From Nonomuraea polychroma (lineage in GTDB: Bacteria; Actinomycetota; Actinomycetes; Streptosporangiales; Streptosporangiaceae), in contig NZ_SAUN01000001.1 in the NCBI RefSeq assembly GCF_004011505.1, forward strand, positions 2,232,001-2,296,000: DNA of 64,000 bases, written 5' to 3'. Shown here piece after piece: positions 54,409 to 61,937 of this stretch. The notes under the pieces are model-generated. The model was not told where the DNA came from. It was given only the letters and a program-made list of their open reading frames with translations, and did no database searches. Within the stretch, counting starts at the first letter, position 1. Every line of letters begins with the position of its first letter. The position numbers and the translations under genes are program-made.

Positions 54409-54960
54409 TCACCGTCCTCCTCGGGTGGTCTTTTGAAGCAGCTCCTCGAACAACGCGCGGTAGTGCACCATGGCCTGCCGGAGCTCCTCCGTGGAGGCCT
54501 CCTTCCTGGCCGCCCGCCCGCTGATCTCGTGAGCCGTCCGGTAGTGATCGAGAGTCGCCGCGTGCCCCACCGACAGGTCGGACAGCCGCTGATCGAAGTC
54601 CTCCGTCGGGTAGCCCCGTTCCGCCATGACCGCCGTGACCAGCTGATCCGCCTCGGTCACCGCGAAGCCCGGCGCGTCCACGAAGCGCTCCTGCACCTCG
54701 GTCCACCGGTTGGCGTAGGTATCGCGGGCCTCCGGAGAGAGCGGACGGATGTCGAGCTCGGCGTGCCGCTGCTCGCGGGCGAGCAGCTCCTGCTCGGCTT
54801 CCCGCCGGTTCTCGCGTTCGGCGACCGTACGTTCGTATTCCGGGCCGAAACGTTCGCGTAGGTGGGTGCTGCGCTTCTGTCGCTGAAGCATGACGTACAC
54901 GACTGCGGCGACCGCCACCACCGCGACCACGACGACGGCCACCCAGACATAGGTGGTCAT
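54409..54960 (-). CDS. Membrane protein paralogous to its neighbour
   Basis: A 183-residue protein. One N-terminal span (VWVAVVVVAVVAVAAVVYVM) is followed by a charged coiled region (ERTVAERENRREAEQELLAR). The C-terminal domain has NRWTEVQERFVDAPGFAVTE, ADQLVTAVMAERGYPTEDFD and MVHYRALFEELLQ. The FVDxPGxAVxxAD block is shared with the adjacent low-complexity protein. GGAGG 8 bases before ATG 54960 fixes the start; a longer frame upstream is not coding. It is 6 bp from the downstream gene, so probably an operon. Confidence 0.8.
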   Translation of the reverse strand: MTTYVWVAVVVVAVVAVAAVVYVMLQRQKRSTHLRERFGPEYERTVAERENRREAEQELLAREQRHAELDIRPLSPEARDTYANRWTEVQERFVDAPGFAVTEADQLVTAVMAERGYPTEDFDQRLSDLSVGHAATLDHYRTAHEISGRAARKEASTEELRQAMVHYRALFEELLQKTTRGGR

Positions 54961-55048
54961 GATGTTCGCCTCCGGTCTCTTGTTGAGACCAGCGACTGCC
55001 CTCGAACAGGCATGTGAAACTTGCCCGGCTATACCGGACATGCCCTGT

Positions 55049-55513
55049 TCAGCGGCCTTCGAGGCCCTTTCTCGCCGCCGCGAGCACGGCTGCGACATGT
55101 GAGCCCGATGGGGAAACAGGGACCTCGCTGAACCCCTCGTCGAAGTCGTACCGGACATCCAGCCCGGCATCCACGAGCCGCTGCGCCCACCGCAGCGCGG
55201 TGTTCAACCGCTCGGCCGTCGGCGGCCTCCCCTGCGCGGCCGCCGACAGATTCCGCAGATTCGTGGCAGGCCCTGATTGGGCATGCGCCCGCGCGAGCTT
55301 CCACGGCACGGCCGCGCTGTGGTCCATCATCGGCTTGGCCAGCCCGGCAGCCCGCTTCGCCTGCAACACCCCGGACTCGCTGACCCCGAAATGAGCCGCC
55401 AGCTCCTGCACGCTCATCCCCTGGGCGACCAGCTCGGCCAGTTCCCCCCGATCGATGGTCGGCTTACGCCCCACCCGGCCACCTCCACTCCCGTTTGCCG
55501 TGTACGCGTGCAC
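55049..55513 (-). CDS. Hypothetical protein with N-terminal helix-turn-helix
   Basis: A 154-residue protein. RKPTIDRGELAELVAQGMSV then QELAAHFGVSESGVLQAKRA looks like a resolvase/homeodomain-type helix-turn-helix. The rest has AERLNTALRWAQRLVDAGLD and VRYDFDEGFSEVPVSPSG with no recognised domain. It lies just upstream of tRNA-Pro, outside the decayed integrase, and may be a chromosomal gene or element-derived. Function unknown. Confidence 0.65.
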   Translation of the reverse strand: MHAYTANGSGGGRVGRKPTIDRGELAELVAQGMSVQELAAHFGVSESGVLQAKRAAGLAKPMMDHSAAVPWKLARAHAQSGPATNLRNLSAAAQGRPPTAERLNTALRWAQRLVDAGLDVRYDFDEGFSEVPVSPSGSHVAAVLAAARKGLEGR

Positions 55514-55569
55514 CTTCGATGTGCGCTAAGGTTATGACGTCCCGCTCCACAGGGAGCGGCCGACGCAAC

Positions 55570-55643
<74 letters not shown>

Positions 55644-55653
55644 CGGTGAAATG

Positions 55654-55696
55654 AGGCCGGTCGCCTTGGGTGAAAGCCCAGGTGGACCGGCCTTTC
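55654..55696 (+). terminator. Terminator after tRNA-Pro
   Basis: AGGCCGGTC (55654-55662) and GACCGGCCT (55685-55693) form a perfect 9-bp stem, extended inward by CCTTGGG with CCCAGG, then TTTCTGTCTC. Rho-independent terminator of the tRNA transcript. Confidence 0.88.
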
Positions 55697-55724
55697 TGTC
55701 TCTATTGACGATCATGCTGATCAT

Positions 55725-56382
55725 CTAGACCGCCTTCAGTTCGGGACCAGTTTGGGACCAGCCCGTGGTGAGGTGGGCGCTCAGGGCGGTGCTCGCCGCC
55801 ACGAGGGAGTTGTGGTCCGGGTGCAGATAACGCTGAGTGGTGGTCAGTGAACCGTGGCCGGCGATCTCCCGAAGGACGTGGATCGGGACCCGGCGTCCGC
55901 CATCCAGGTGAGCCCGGTGTGGCGAAGATCGTGCCGACGGAGGTGCTCGTAGCCGAGCTTCGCCACGACCTCGTCCCGGTGCGTCGCGTCTCGAAGGACC
56001 GCCGTGCTGATGCGACCGCCTCTGGGACCCGTGAACAGCCGGGCGGCAGGGTCGGCGCCGGCGGAGTTGAGACGCCGCAGCACCAGCTCTCGGACCTCTG
56101 CGATGATCGGGACCTTTCTGGCTCGCTTGCCCTTGGTGTCTTTGTCTGCGAGACCTCCGGTGCTCGGCGTCGTCTGCCTGCGTACCGTCCACGTCCAGGT
56201 ATTCGTGTCGATGTCGCCGACACGAACGCCTGAGACCTAGCCGATGCGCGCTGCCGTGCATGCAGCGAAGATCACAACTTCACCCCAGCCTTCATAACCG
56301 TCCTTAGAACGTTCCATGAGCGCCTTCGCGAGTCGTTCCAGCGCCGTCCAGTTGGGCAGCGCGGGCTCGTGCCGAGGTGCCC
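55725..56382 (-). pseudogene. Tyrosine recombinase/integrase, broken
   Basis: Three frames piece together the C-terminal half of a phage-type integrase. The upstream part (ALPNWTALERLAKALMERSK, AACTAARIG) stops at an in-frame TAG (56237-56239) where relatives usually have Glu. Reading continues with VRVGDIDTNTWTWTVRRQTT up to LRRHDLRHTGLTWMADAG, containing the catalytic H-x-x-R. A one-base loss in a G-run near 55887-55893 shifts the frame. The last part is VPIHVLREIAGHGSLTTTQR and YLHPD with the catalytic Tyr. The N-terminal arm-binding domain is missing. It points toward tRNA-Pro, as in pSAM2-like elements. Confidence 0.88.
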
Positions 56383-56399
56383 AAGGGCGGTGCGAAGCA

Positions 56400-56830
56400 A
56401 TGAGAACGCGGATCCTCTTCTCCTGCTCTGCGGATGCGTTGAGTCGATGGACAACCACCTTGTCGGTGGTGCTGGTGGCCGGCATCGCGGCAGTCGTGTC
56501 GTATCGTCACATGTACGAGCTGGCGCTGCGGCATGGCGGGAGCTCGCTAGGGGCGCCACACTGATCCCGCTCGCGGTGGACGGCATGATCATGGCCTCAT
56601 CGATGTCGATCCTTCTGGCCAGTCGATACGGTCGCCGCGGAGGAGCGCTGGCGTGGATTCTTCTGATCATCGGTAGCCTGGCCAGCCTGGGGGCCAACGC
56701 TGCTGTCGCCGATCCCACGCTGATCGCTCGTGTCATCGCTGCCTGGCCGTCCTTCGCGCTGATCGGTGCCTATGAAATGCTCGTGGGGCAGATCCGGCAG
56801 GGCCAATGGGCACGGGGCAGGTCGAGGGAA
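56400..56830 (+). pseudogene. DUF2637 (Spd-type) membrane protein, frameshifted
   Basis: A first segment, RWTTTLSVVLVAGIAAVVSY and RHMYELALRHGGSSLGA, breaks at a two-base insertion or one-base loss near 56550-56556. The second segment continues in the next frame: TLIPLAVDGMIMASSMSILL, GGALAWILLIIGSLASLGAN, AAWPSFALIGAYEMLVGQIR. Together they form a DUF2637 protein, a four-span family typical of actinomycete integrative and conjugative elements. The normal N-terminus seems replaced by sequence abutting the integrase remnant, so the interior of the element has been lost. Confidence 0.8.
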
Positions 56831-57289
56831 GGCGTGCGGCAAGATTTCCAGTCGCAGAGCGTTGGAGGCTGGGATGACGTTCAGCCGAAGGCAGCGCGAG
56901 AGCGGCCCGGTATCTGCATCAGGTGGCATGGTAGTGGGCGCAGAAGAACTGTGGTCCGGATGGCCACTTGCCATCGGGCAAGGCGATTGCGCAATTTTCT
57001 CGCAGTCCCCGCTGGGGGCGATGGATCAAGAAGCCCGGTAGCGCTGGACTCGTTGAGCCATCGTCGGGTGACGCCCTCAGTTGAGGAGAGCCACCGATTC
57101 TACGGATCATCCCTGAGTATCAGCGGGGCCTCCTCAGCGTGCTTCTGCCGAGCAGTTGGATGAGCCGCCGTTTGGTCGAGCAGCCTGTGCAGCGCGTCGG
57201 CGGCGGCCTGGCCGACCGCCACTCCAGCGCCGCACGCGCAAGAGCATGACGGCACGAAATGGCGTCCTGACTTCCTGCCGCCGTGGAGC
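56831..57289. other. Unassigned stretch inside the decayed element
   Basis: No intact gene is recognisable. On the plus strand a 55-codon frame begins at ATG 56874 with GGAGG upstream (starts MTFSRRQRESG, ends 57041). On the minus strand an open frame ending at TAG 57102-57100 reads CSCACGAGVAVGQAAADALH then RLLDQTAAHPTARQKH. Both look like possible gene remnants; neither is assigned a function. Confidence 0.35.
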
Positions 57290-58036
57290 TCATTCCCGTA
57301 GAGGGAGTGGGCGGCCGGCGCCGTTCTTTATGGCGGCGGTGTAGAGCGCCTGCGCAGCGGCGACATCCTGGACGGCGGTGCCGGTGGAGTCGAAGACCAC
57401 GAGGTCGTCGGCGTGCTCGCGACCGGTCTTCGTGCCCAGGACGATCTCGCCGAGCTCGGCCTTGACCGGCGTCTGGGGGCGGTGGTGCAATTCGCCGACG
57501 GCGGCGCACTGGTGGGTGACGTCGGTGATCAGGGTGGCGGCGGCGAGCAGGTCGTAGTGGAGTTCACGTTTGCCGGGCGCATCTGAGCCCACCGCCGCCA
57601 CCAGCGTGCCCGGCCGCACATCGCGCAAAGCCAAGTAGGGGTCGGTGGAGGGGGTCAGGGTGACGACGACGGCGGCCTGCCTGGCGGCCTCGGCGGGAGC
57701 GCTGGTGGCCTCGGCGCCGTGTTGGGCGGCGAAGCGCGCGGTCTTGGCCGGGTCGCGGCCCCATACGAGGATTCGCTCGATCGGGCGGACCTCGCGGACG
57801 GCCGCGATGTGGGCAGCGGCCTGAGCGCCGGTGCCGAGTACGGCCAGCGTGGCGGCGTCCGGCACTGCCAGGTGGCGTACGGCCACGGCGGTGGCGGCGG
57901 CGGTGCGTAGCCGGGTGACCGTGGCCGATTCCAGGAACAGCAGGGGCTGGCCGTTGGCGGCGTCGAACAGGGCGATGACGCCGACGATGCTCGGCAGACC
58001 GAGCGTGGCGGGCCGGTCGTAGAAGCAGGCTCCGAT
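57290..58036 (-). pseudogene. Ornithine cyclodeaminase/mu-crystallin family, 5' truncated
   Basis: About 248 residues of an OCD-family protein. Blocks include GLPSIVGVIALFDAANGQPL, TRLRTAAATAVAVRHLA, LAVLGTGAQAAAHIAAVREV (NAD site) and KAELGEIVLGTKTGREHADD, ending RPLPLRE. The natural C-terminus is present but the first 70-80 residues (the substrate-binding N-terminal part and a start codon) are missing. Coding identity stops near 58036, exactly where plus-strand leader/permease sequence begins. The longer open frame upstream is antisense to the permease. Probably non-functional. Confidence 0.75.
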
Positions 58037-58460
58037 CGACCTGACCCGGCGCCCGCACGTGGACCACGGCCACGTCGCCAGCGCGCAATCGCACCAGGCC
58101 GCGTACGCGGCCGAGATCGTGCGCGGCGGCCTGTTGTCGGTGGACTCCGGGCAGAGGGAGGCGGCGGCCGCTCTGGGACTGCCACCGGCACGGCGGTTGT
58201 TCCGGATCATCCTGCCGCAGGCCATGCGGACCATCGTGCCCAACGCCGGCAACGAGATCATCGGCCTGGTCAAGGGCACCTCGGTGGTGTACATCATGGC
58301 GCTGCCCGAGCTGTTCTACCAGGTGCAGGTGATCTACAACCGCAACGGCAGGGTCATGGCGCTGCTGCTGGTCGCGGCCATCTGGTACCTCATCCTGACC
58401 ACCGCCCTGTCGATCGTCCAGCACTACGTGGAACGCCACTACGGCAAGGGGCGCGCATGA
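58036..58460 (+). pseudogene. Leader-peptide remnant fused to truncated amino-acid ABC permease
   Basis: Plus-strand codons read DLTRRPHVDHGHVASAQS at about 58036-58092, matching the leader peptide at 60209-60283. They then continue in frame as HQAAYAAEIVRGGLLSVDSG, LPQAMRTIVPNAGNEIIGLV and LPELFYQVQVIYNRNGRVMA. The latter is the C-terminal 125 residues or so of a polar-amino-acid ABC permease, with the EAA-type coupling loop (REAAAALGLPPARRLFRIIL). About half of the permease, including its first spans, is missing, and no start codon precedes the leader remnant. Stop TGA overlaps the next ATG (ATGA). Confidence 0.75.
58055..58089. repeat. Imperfect 35-bp direct repeat, copy 1
   Basis: Bases 58055-58089 match 60241-60275 with only a few differences, including 18 identical bases (58070-58087 and 60256-60273). 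Copy 2 lies within an intact leader-peptide gene; copy 1 is fused to the permease fragment. Confidence 0.85.
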
Positions 58461-60166
58461 GCAGCCCCATGGTCGAGCTGCGCGGCGTGCACAAGAGCTT
58501 CGGCCCCCTGCACGTGCTGCGCGGTGTGGACCTGGACGTGCACAAGGGGCAGGTCGTGGTGATCCTGGGCCCGTCGGGGTCAGGGAAGTCCACGCTGCTG
58601 CGCACCATCAACAACCTGGAGAAAGTGGACCGCGGCTCGGTCCGCGTCGACGGCAGGCTGCTCGCCTACCGGCAGGTCGGCGACCGTCTGCACGAGCTGC
58701 CCGAACGCGAAGTGCTGCGGCAGCGCACCGAGATCGGGTTCGTCTTCCAGGCGTTCAACCTGTTCCCGCACCTCACGGTCAGGCAGAACCTCGCGGAGGC
58801 GCCGCTGTCGGCCCAGCGCCGGCCGCGCGCCGAGGTCGAGCCGCTGGCCGAGACGCCCCTGACCGCCGCCATCCTGGCCGGGCGATGGATACGCGCTGCC
58901 GCCGTGGATGACGAGGGCGGGAGGCGCTGGAGGGCCAATCCGGACGCCCGTGGCCGGTCGGCGCTCGCCGCCGCCGAGCCTGCCTCGCTGTACTCCGGGG
59001 CGGCCGGGATCGTCCTGTTCTTTCTGGAACTGGCCGGGGCGACCGGGCACGAGGCCTATCTGGAGGACGCCCGCGAGGGGGCGCGCCACCTGGCCGCCGC
59101 CTGGCGGGAGCAGGCGGACCTGTCGCTTTACCACGGCCTGGCCGGCACCGTCGTGGCGCTCATCGAGGCCGGGTGGGCGCTCGGCGACGGCCGCTTCGAG
59201 GAGGAGGCCGTGGCCGCGGCCGACCGGATCGTCCGGGCGGCCCGCCCGTTGGACGGCGGTCCCGGCTGGACGGGTGATCCCGCTCAGGGTGGCGACGGTG
59301 GCATCGTCCTCGGGCTGCTGCGGGCCGCCACCGCGCTGGGCGTGCCGGCGTATGAGGAGATCGCGGTGGCGGCGGGGGAGCGCATCGCCGGTCTGGCCGT
59401 GCCCGGCCACCGTTTCGGCGACTGCCCGGACCTGCCCGTGGACGCGGTCACCCCGGGATTCCTCGCCGGGACTGCAGGGACGGCGTTCCTGCTGGCCCGC
59501 CTGTACGGCGTCACCGGCGAGCGGCGCTTCCTGGAGGCGGCGGACCGGGGCGCGGGCTTCGTGCGTGAGGTGAGCACCGTGACCGACCGGTGTGCCGTCG
59601 TGCCGCACCACGTGCCGCACGAGCGCACGCTGCACTATCTGGGGTTCTGCTCGGGCTCGGCGGGTGTGGCCCGGATGTTCTACGAGCTGTACCGGGTCAC
59701 AGGCGATGCGGGCCATCTGGATTGGGTGGAGCGCCTGGCCAACGGCATCCTGCAGAGCGGAGCGCCGCACAGGCGCACGCCCGGGTTCTGGAACGTGGCC
59801 TGCCAGTGCTGCGGCACCGCCGGGCTGCTGGAGTTGTTCACCGGGCTGTGGGCGGTCACGGGGAAGGACGCCTACCTGACCTTCGCCGGCGGGCTCGCCG
59901 AGCATCTCATCGGCTCCGCCAGCGACCCCGACGGACGGGGCCTTCGTTGGTACCAGGCGTATCGGCGGCTTCGTCCCGGCGAGGTGAGCGCGGACACCGG
60001 CTACATGGTCGGCGCCGCCGGCATCGGCGCGGCCCTGCTGCATCTCGATGCCGCCATGCAGCCACGCCACGCGCGCCGGATCATCCTGCTGCCCGACAAT
60101 CCGTTCCCCGCCATCCCCGTGCCGCCCGACCGGCTGCGTGACGAGGATTACCCTATAAACCAGTAG
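58457..60166 (+). CDS. Chimeric ABC ATPase / LanC-like protein
   Basis: A 569-residue open frame. Residues 1-130 are the start of an amino-acid ABC ATPase: VVVILGPSGSGKSTLLRTIN (Walker A) and FVFQAFNLFPHLTVRQNLAE (Q-loop). It leaves the family after RRPRAEVEPLAE, before the LSGGQ signature and Walker B. From about residue 133 it is a LanC-like barrel: AAILAGRWIRAAAVDDEGGR, SLYSGAAGIVLFFLELAGAT, LYHGLAGTVVALIEAG, GFCSGSAGVARMFYELYRVT, VACQCCGTAGLLELFTGLW and DTGYMVGAAGIGAALLHLDA. The Cys residues in CSGSAG and CQCCG are candidate zinc ligands. The NBD half cannot hydrolyse ATP as it stands. Either a deletion product or a new fusion. Confidence 0.78.
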   Translation: MSSPMVELRGVHKSFGPLHVLRGVDLDVHKGQVVVILGPSGSGKSTLLRTINNLEKVDRGSVRVDGRLLAYRQVGDRLHELPEREVLRQRTEIGFVFQAFNLFPHLTVRQNLAEAPLSAQRRPRAEVEPLAETPLTAAILAGRWIRAAAVDDEGGRRWRANPDARGRSALAAAEPASLYSGAAGIVLFFLELAGATGHEAYLEDAREGARHLAAAWREQADLSLYHGLAGTVVALIEAGWALGDGRFEEEAVAAADRIVRAARPLDGGPGWTGDPAQGGDGGIVLGLLRAATALGVPAYEEIAVAAGERIAGLAVPGHRFGDCPDLPVDAVTPGFLAGTAGTAFLLARLYGVTGERRFLEAADRGAGFVREVSTVTDRCAVVPHHVPHERTLHYLGFCSGSAGVARMFYELYRVTGDAGHLDWVERLANGILQSGAPHRRTPGFWNVACQCCGTAGLLELFTGLWAVTGKDAYLTFAGGLAEHLIGSASDPDGRGLRWYQAYRRLRPGEVSADTGYMVGAAGIGAALLHLDAAMQPRHARRIILLPDNPFPAIPVPPDRLRDEDYPINQ

Positions 60167-60172
60167 GAAATA

Positions 60173-60208
60173 TTGACTTATTCGAGGCCGCGGCTTAGCG
60201 TCGTGGGT
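60173..60208 (+). promoter_or_regulatory. Strong leaderless promoter of the leader peptide
   Basis: TTGACT (60173-60178), exactly 17 bp, TAGCGT (60196-60201), then 7 bases to ATG 60209. This predicts a leaderless transcript starting at the leader-peptide start codon. It lies 6 bases beyond the LanC-fusion stop codon. Confidence 0.75.
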
Positions 60209-60283
60209 ATGAGCCAGGGCTTCCTCCTGACCAGGCGCTCCCACGTGGACTTCTGCCACGTCGCCAGCGCGCAGTGTCGTTGA
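60209..60283 (+). CDS. Cys-type leader peptide
   Basis: A 24-codon peptide whose core reads TRRSHVDFCHVASAQCR. It fits the actinobacterial putative leader peptides of the pattern LTRR-x-HVDL-x-x-x-ASAxCR, which precede sulfur-assimilation genes and are believed to sense cysteine supply through their Cys codons (here TGC and TGT, the last one next to the stop). Transcription likely starts at its own ATG. The genes downstream encode sulfur-scavenging enzymes. Bases 60241-60275 are repeated at 58055-58089. Confidence 0.8.
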   Translation: MSQGFLLTRRSHVDFCHVASAQCR

Positions 60284-60498
60284 TCACGGACCCGTAGTCG
60301 CCGAATACCACCCTCGTGCTCCCGGCGTGGCCGACGCCGCCCACGCCCTCGCCGACGACTTCCCTCTTCTCCGCGCCCCCGGCAGCCGCCAGGGCGTCGC
60401 GTGAGCATGCCTTCTCCCGTGAGGAACTCACTCGTGATCGTGCCATCAGTGAAACCCGGCCACCCTGTCCGCCTTCCGCATCGGACGGGGGCGACCGC
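60284..60498 (+). other. Leader region between the Cys peptide and flavin reductase
   Basis: A 215-base gap with no assigned gene. An open frame within it reads GVADAAHALADDFPLLRAPG then SRQGVA and a stop near 60402; it may be a gene relic or chance. Alternative RNA pairing that links leader translation to downstream expression would have to lie here. Confidence 0.35.
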
Positions 60499-61011
60499 AT
60501 GACCGACACGCTGCCCGACCGCGCCATCGCGGCCGACCAGTTCAGACAAGCGCTCGCCGTGCACGCCAGCGGGGTCGTGGTCATCACCGCGCAGAGTGAC
60601 GGCATTCCCGTCGGGCTCACGGCCACCTCCTTCTCCTCGGTCAGCCTCGAACCGCCCCTGGTCTCCTTTTACGTGGACCGTTCCTCCACCACCTGGCCGC
60701 AGCTCGGCGCCGCGGACCACTTCGCGGTCAACATCCTGGCCAGCGACCAGGCCGAGCTGGCGGCCCGCTTCGCCCGCAAGAGCATCGACCGGTTCGCCGC
60801 GCCCACCCGCTGGCGGCCGGGACCGCTGGGCGCCCCACTGCTGCAGGACGTCTCGGCGCACCTGATCTGCCTGCCCTACGAACGGGCCGAGGTCGGCGAC
60901 CACCTGCTGGTGGTCGGCCTGGTGGCCGAGGCGGACGTGCTCAGCCCCGGCCGCCCGCTCCTCTACCACCAGGGCCGTTTCGGCCGTTTCCTGGCCCACC
61001 CCGACTCCTGA
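60499..61011 (+). CDS. Flavin reductase domain protein
   Basis: A 170-residue flavin reductase-like protein. FRQALAVHASGVVVITAQSD, GIPVGLTATSFSSVSLEPPL and VSFYVDRSSTTWPQLGAADH form the FMN-binding split barrel, followed by FAVNILASDQAELAARFARK. It should supply reduced FMN to the two LLM monooxygenases encoded downstream. The ATG at 60499 follows GGGGGCGACC; the open frame extends upstream but without family similarity. It is the first enzyme gene after the Cys leader. Confidence 0.9.
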   Translation: MTDTLPDRAIAADQFRQALAVHASGVVVITAQSDGIPVGLTATSFSSVSLEPPLVSFYVDRSSTTWPQLGAADHFAVNILASDQAELAARFARKSIDRFAAPTRWRPGPLGAPLLQDVSAHLICLPYERAEVGDHLLVVGLVAEADVLSPGRPLLYHQGRFGRFLAHPDS

Positions 61012-61025
61012 ACCCCGGAGGACCC

Positions 61026-61937
61026 GTGTCCACATCCACGCAGACGTCGGCCTACGCGAGCTCCGTCGACCACACCGCGTACGGTTACTACGGCCCTGGC
61101 CGCCTGCACCTCTCACCGGGCTGGAACCGCCCGATCTATCCCTTCCAGGGGCGCGTCACCGCCGACGGCTCCAGCGGCTTCCGCGCCGAACCCGGCCGCT
61201 ATCACCTGTACGTCGCTTGGGTCTGCCCGTACGCGCACCGCGCCGCGATCGTCCGCAAGCTCAAGGGACTGGAGGACATAGTCTCGCTGTCCTACGTGGA
61301 CGACGAGCGCGACGGGCGGGGCTGGGCGTTCAGGGAACGCCGGGGCCACGACCCGGTCAACGGCTTCACCCTGCTGGAGCAGGCGTACGAGGCGACCGAG
61401 CAAGGCTACGGCGGCCACATCTCCGTCCCCGTGCTCTGGGACCGGCAGGCCGGCCGGATCGTCAGCAACAACTTTCCCGACATCACCATCGACCTGGCCA
61501 CCCAGTTCGAGCAGTGGGCCGACACCTCCGTCGACCTCTACCCGGACGCGCTGCGCCCGGAGATCAACAAGCTCAACGGCTGGATCTACTACGACGTCAA
61601 CACCGGCGTCGCCCGCGTCGCCCGCTCCACCACCGAGGCCGATCGCGAGCAGGAGCGCCACCGGGTCGTCGCGGCGCTGGAACGGCTCGACGAGCGCCTG
61701 GCCGAACAGCGCTTCCTGACCGGGGACACGATCACCGAGGCCGATGTGCGGCTGTGGGTGACGCTGGCCAGGTTCGACTCCGAGCACAATCGCGGCCATC
61801 TCATCAGCGAGCGGGAGCTGAGCGACTTCGAACACCTCTGGCCCTACGCCCGCGACCTCTACCAGCGCCCCGCCTTTCGGGAGACGACGGAGGGCCTGCC
61901 CGCGACGTGGGACGCACCGCACGGGCGGGGCCGATGA
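61026..61937 (+). CDS. Glutathionyl-hydroquinone reductase-like transferase
   Basis: A 303-residue GST-superfamily protein of the Xi/omega (YqjG/ECM4) group. The catalytic Cys67 is in YVAWVCPYAHRAAIVRKLKG. SVPVLWDRQAGRIVSNNFPD, then YPDALRPEINKLNGWIYYDV and the C-terminal domain TGDTITEADVRLWVTLARFD, are characteristic. These enzymes remove thiols from glutathionyl or mycothiyl hydroquinones. Actinomycetes generally use mycothiol, so the thiol here is uncertain. GTG 61026 follows CCGGAGG; its TGA overlaps the next ATG (ATGA), placing it in a sulfur-scavenging operon. Confidence 0.9.
   Translation: MSTSTQTSAYASSVDHTAYGYYGPGRLHLSPGWNRPIYPFQGRVTADGSSGFRAEPGRYHLYVAWVCPYAHRAAIVRKLKGLEDIVSLSYVDDERDGRGWAFRERRGHDPVNGFTLLEQAYEATEQGYGGHISVPVLWDRQAGRIVSNNFPDITIDLATQFEQWADTSVDLYPDALRPEINKLNGWIYYDVNTGVARVARSTTEADREQERHRVVAALERLDERLAEQRFLTGDTITEADVRLWVTLARFDSEHNRGHLISERELSDFEHLWPYARDLYQRPAFRETTEGLPATWDAPHGRGR

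Noticed and set aside
57120..57509. 129-codon minus-strand frame near the OCD remnant
   Set aside because: Arg/Pro-rich composition and overlap with the better supported OCD frame; only the region beyond 57290 remains unassigned.
58457..60166. Lanthipeptide biosynthetic cluster
   Set aside because: Only a LanC-like domain is present; no LanB/LanM dehydratase, precursor peptide or protease gene was found in the window.
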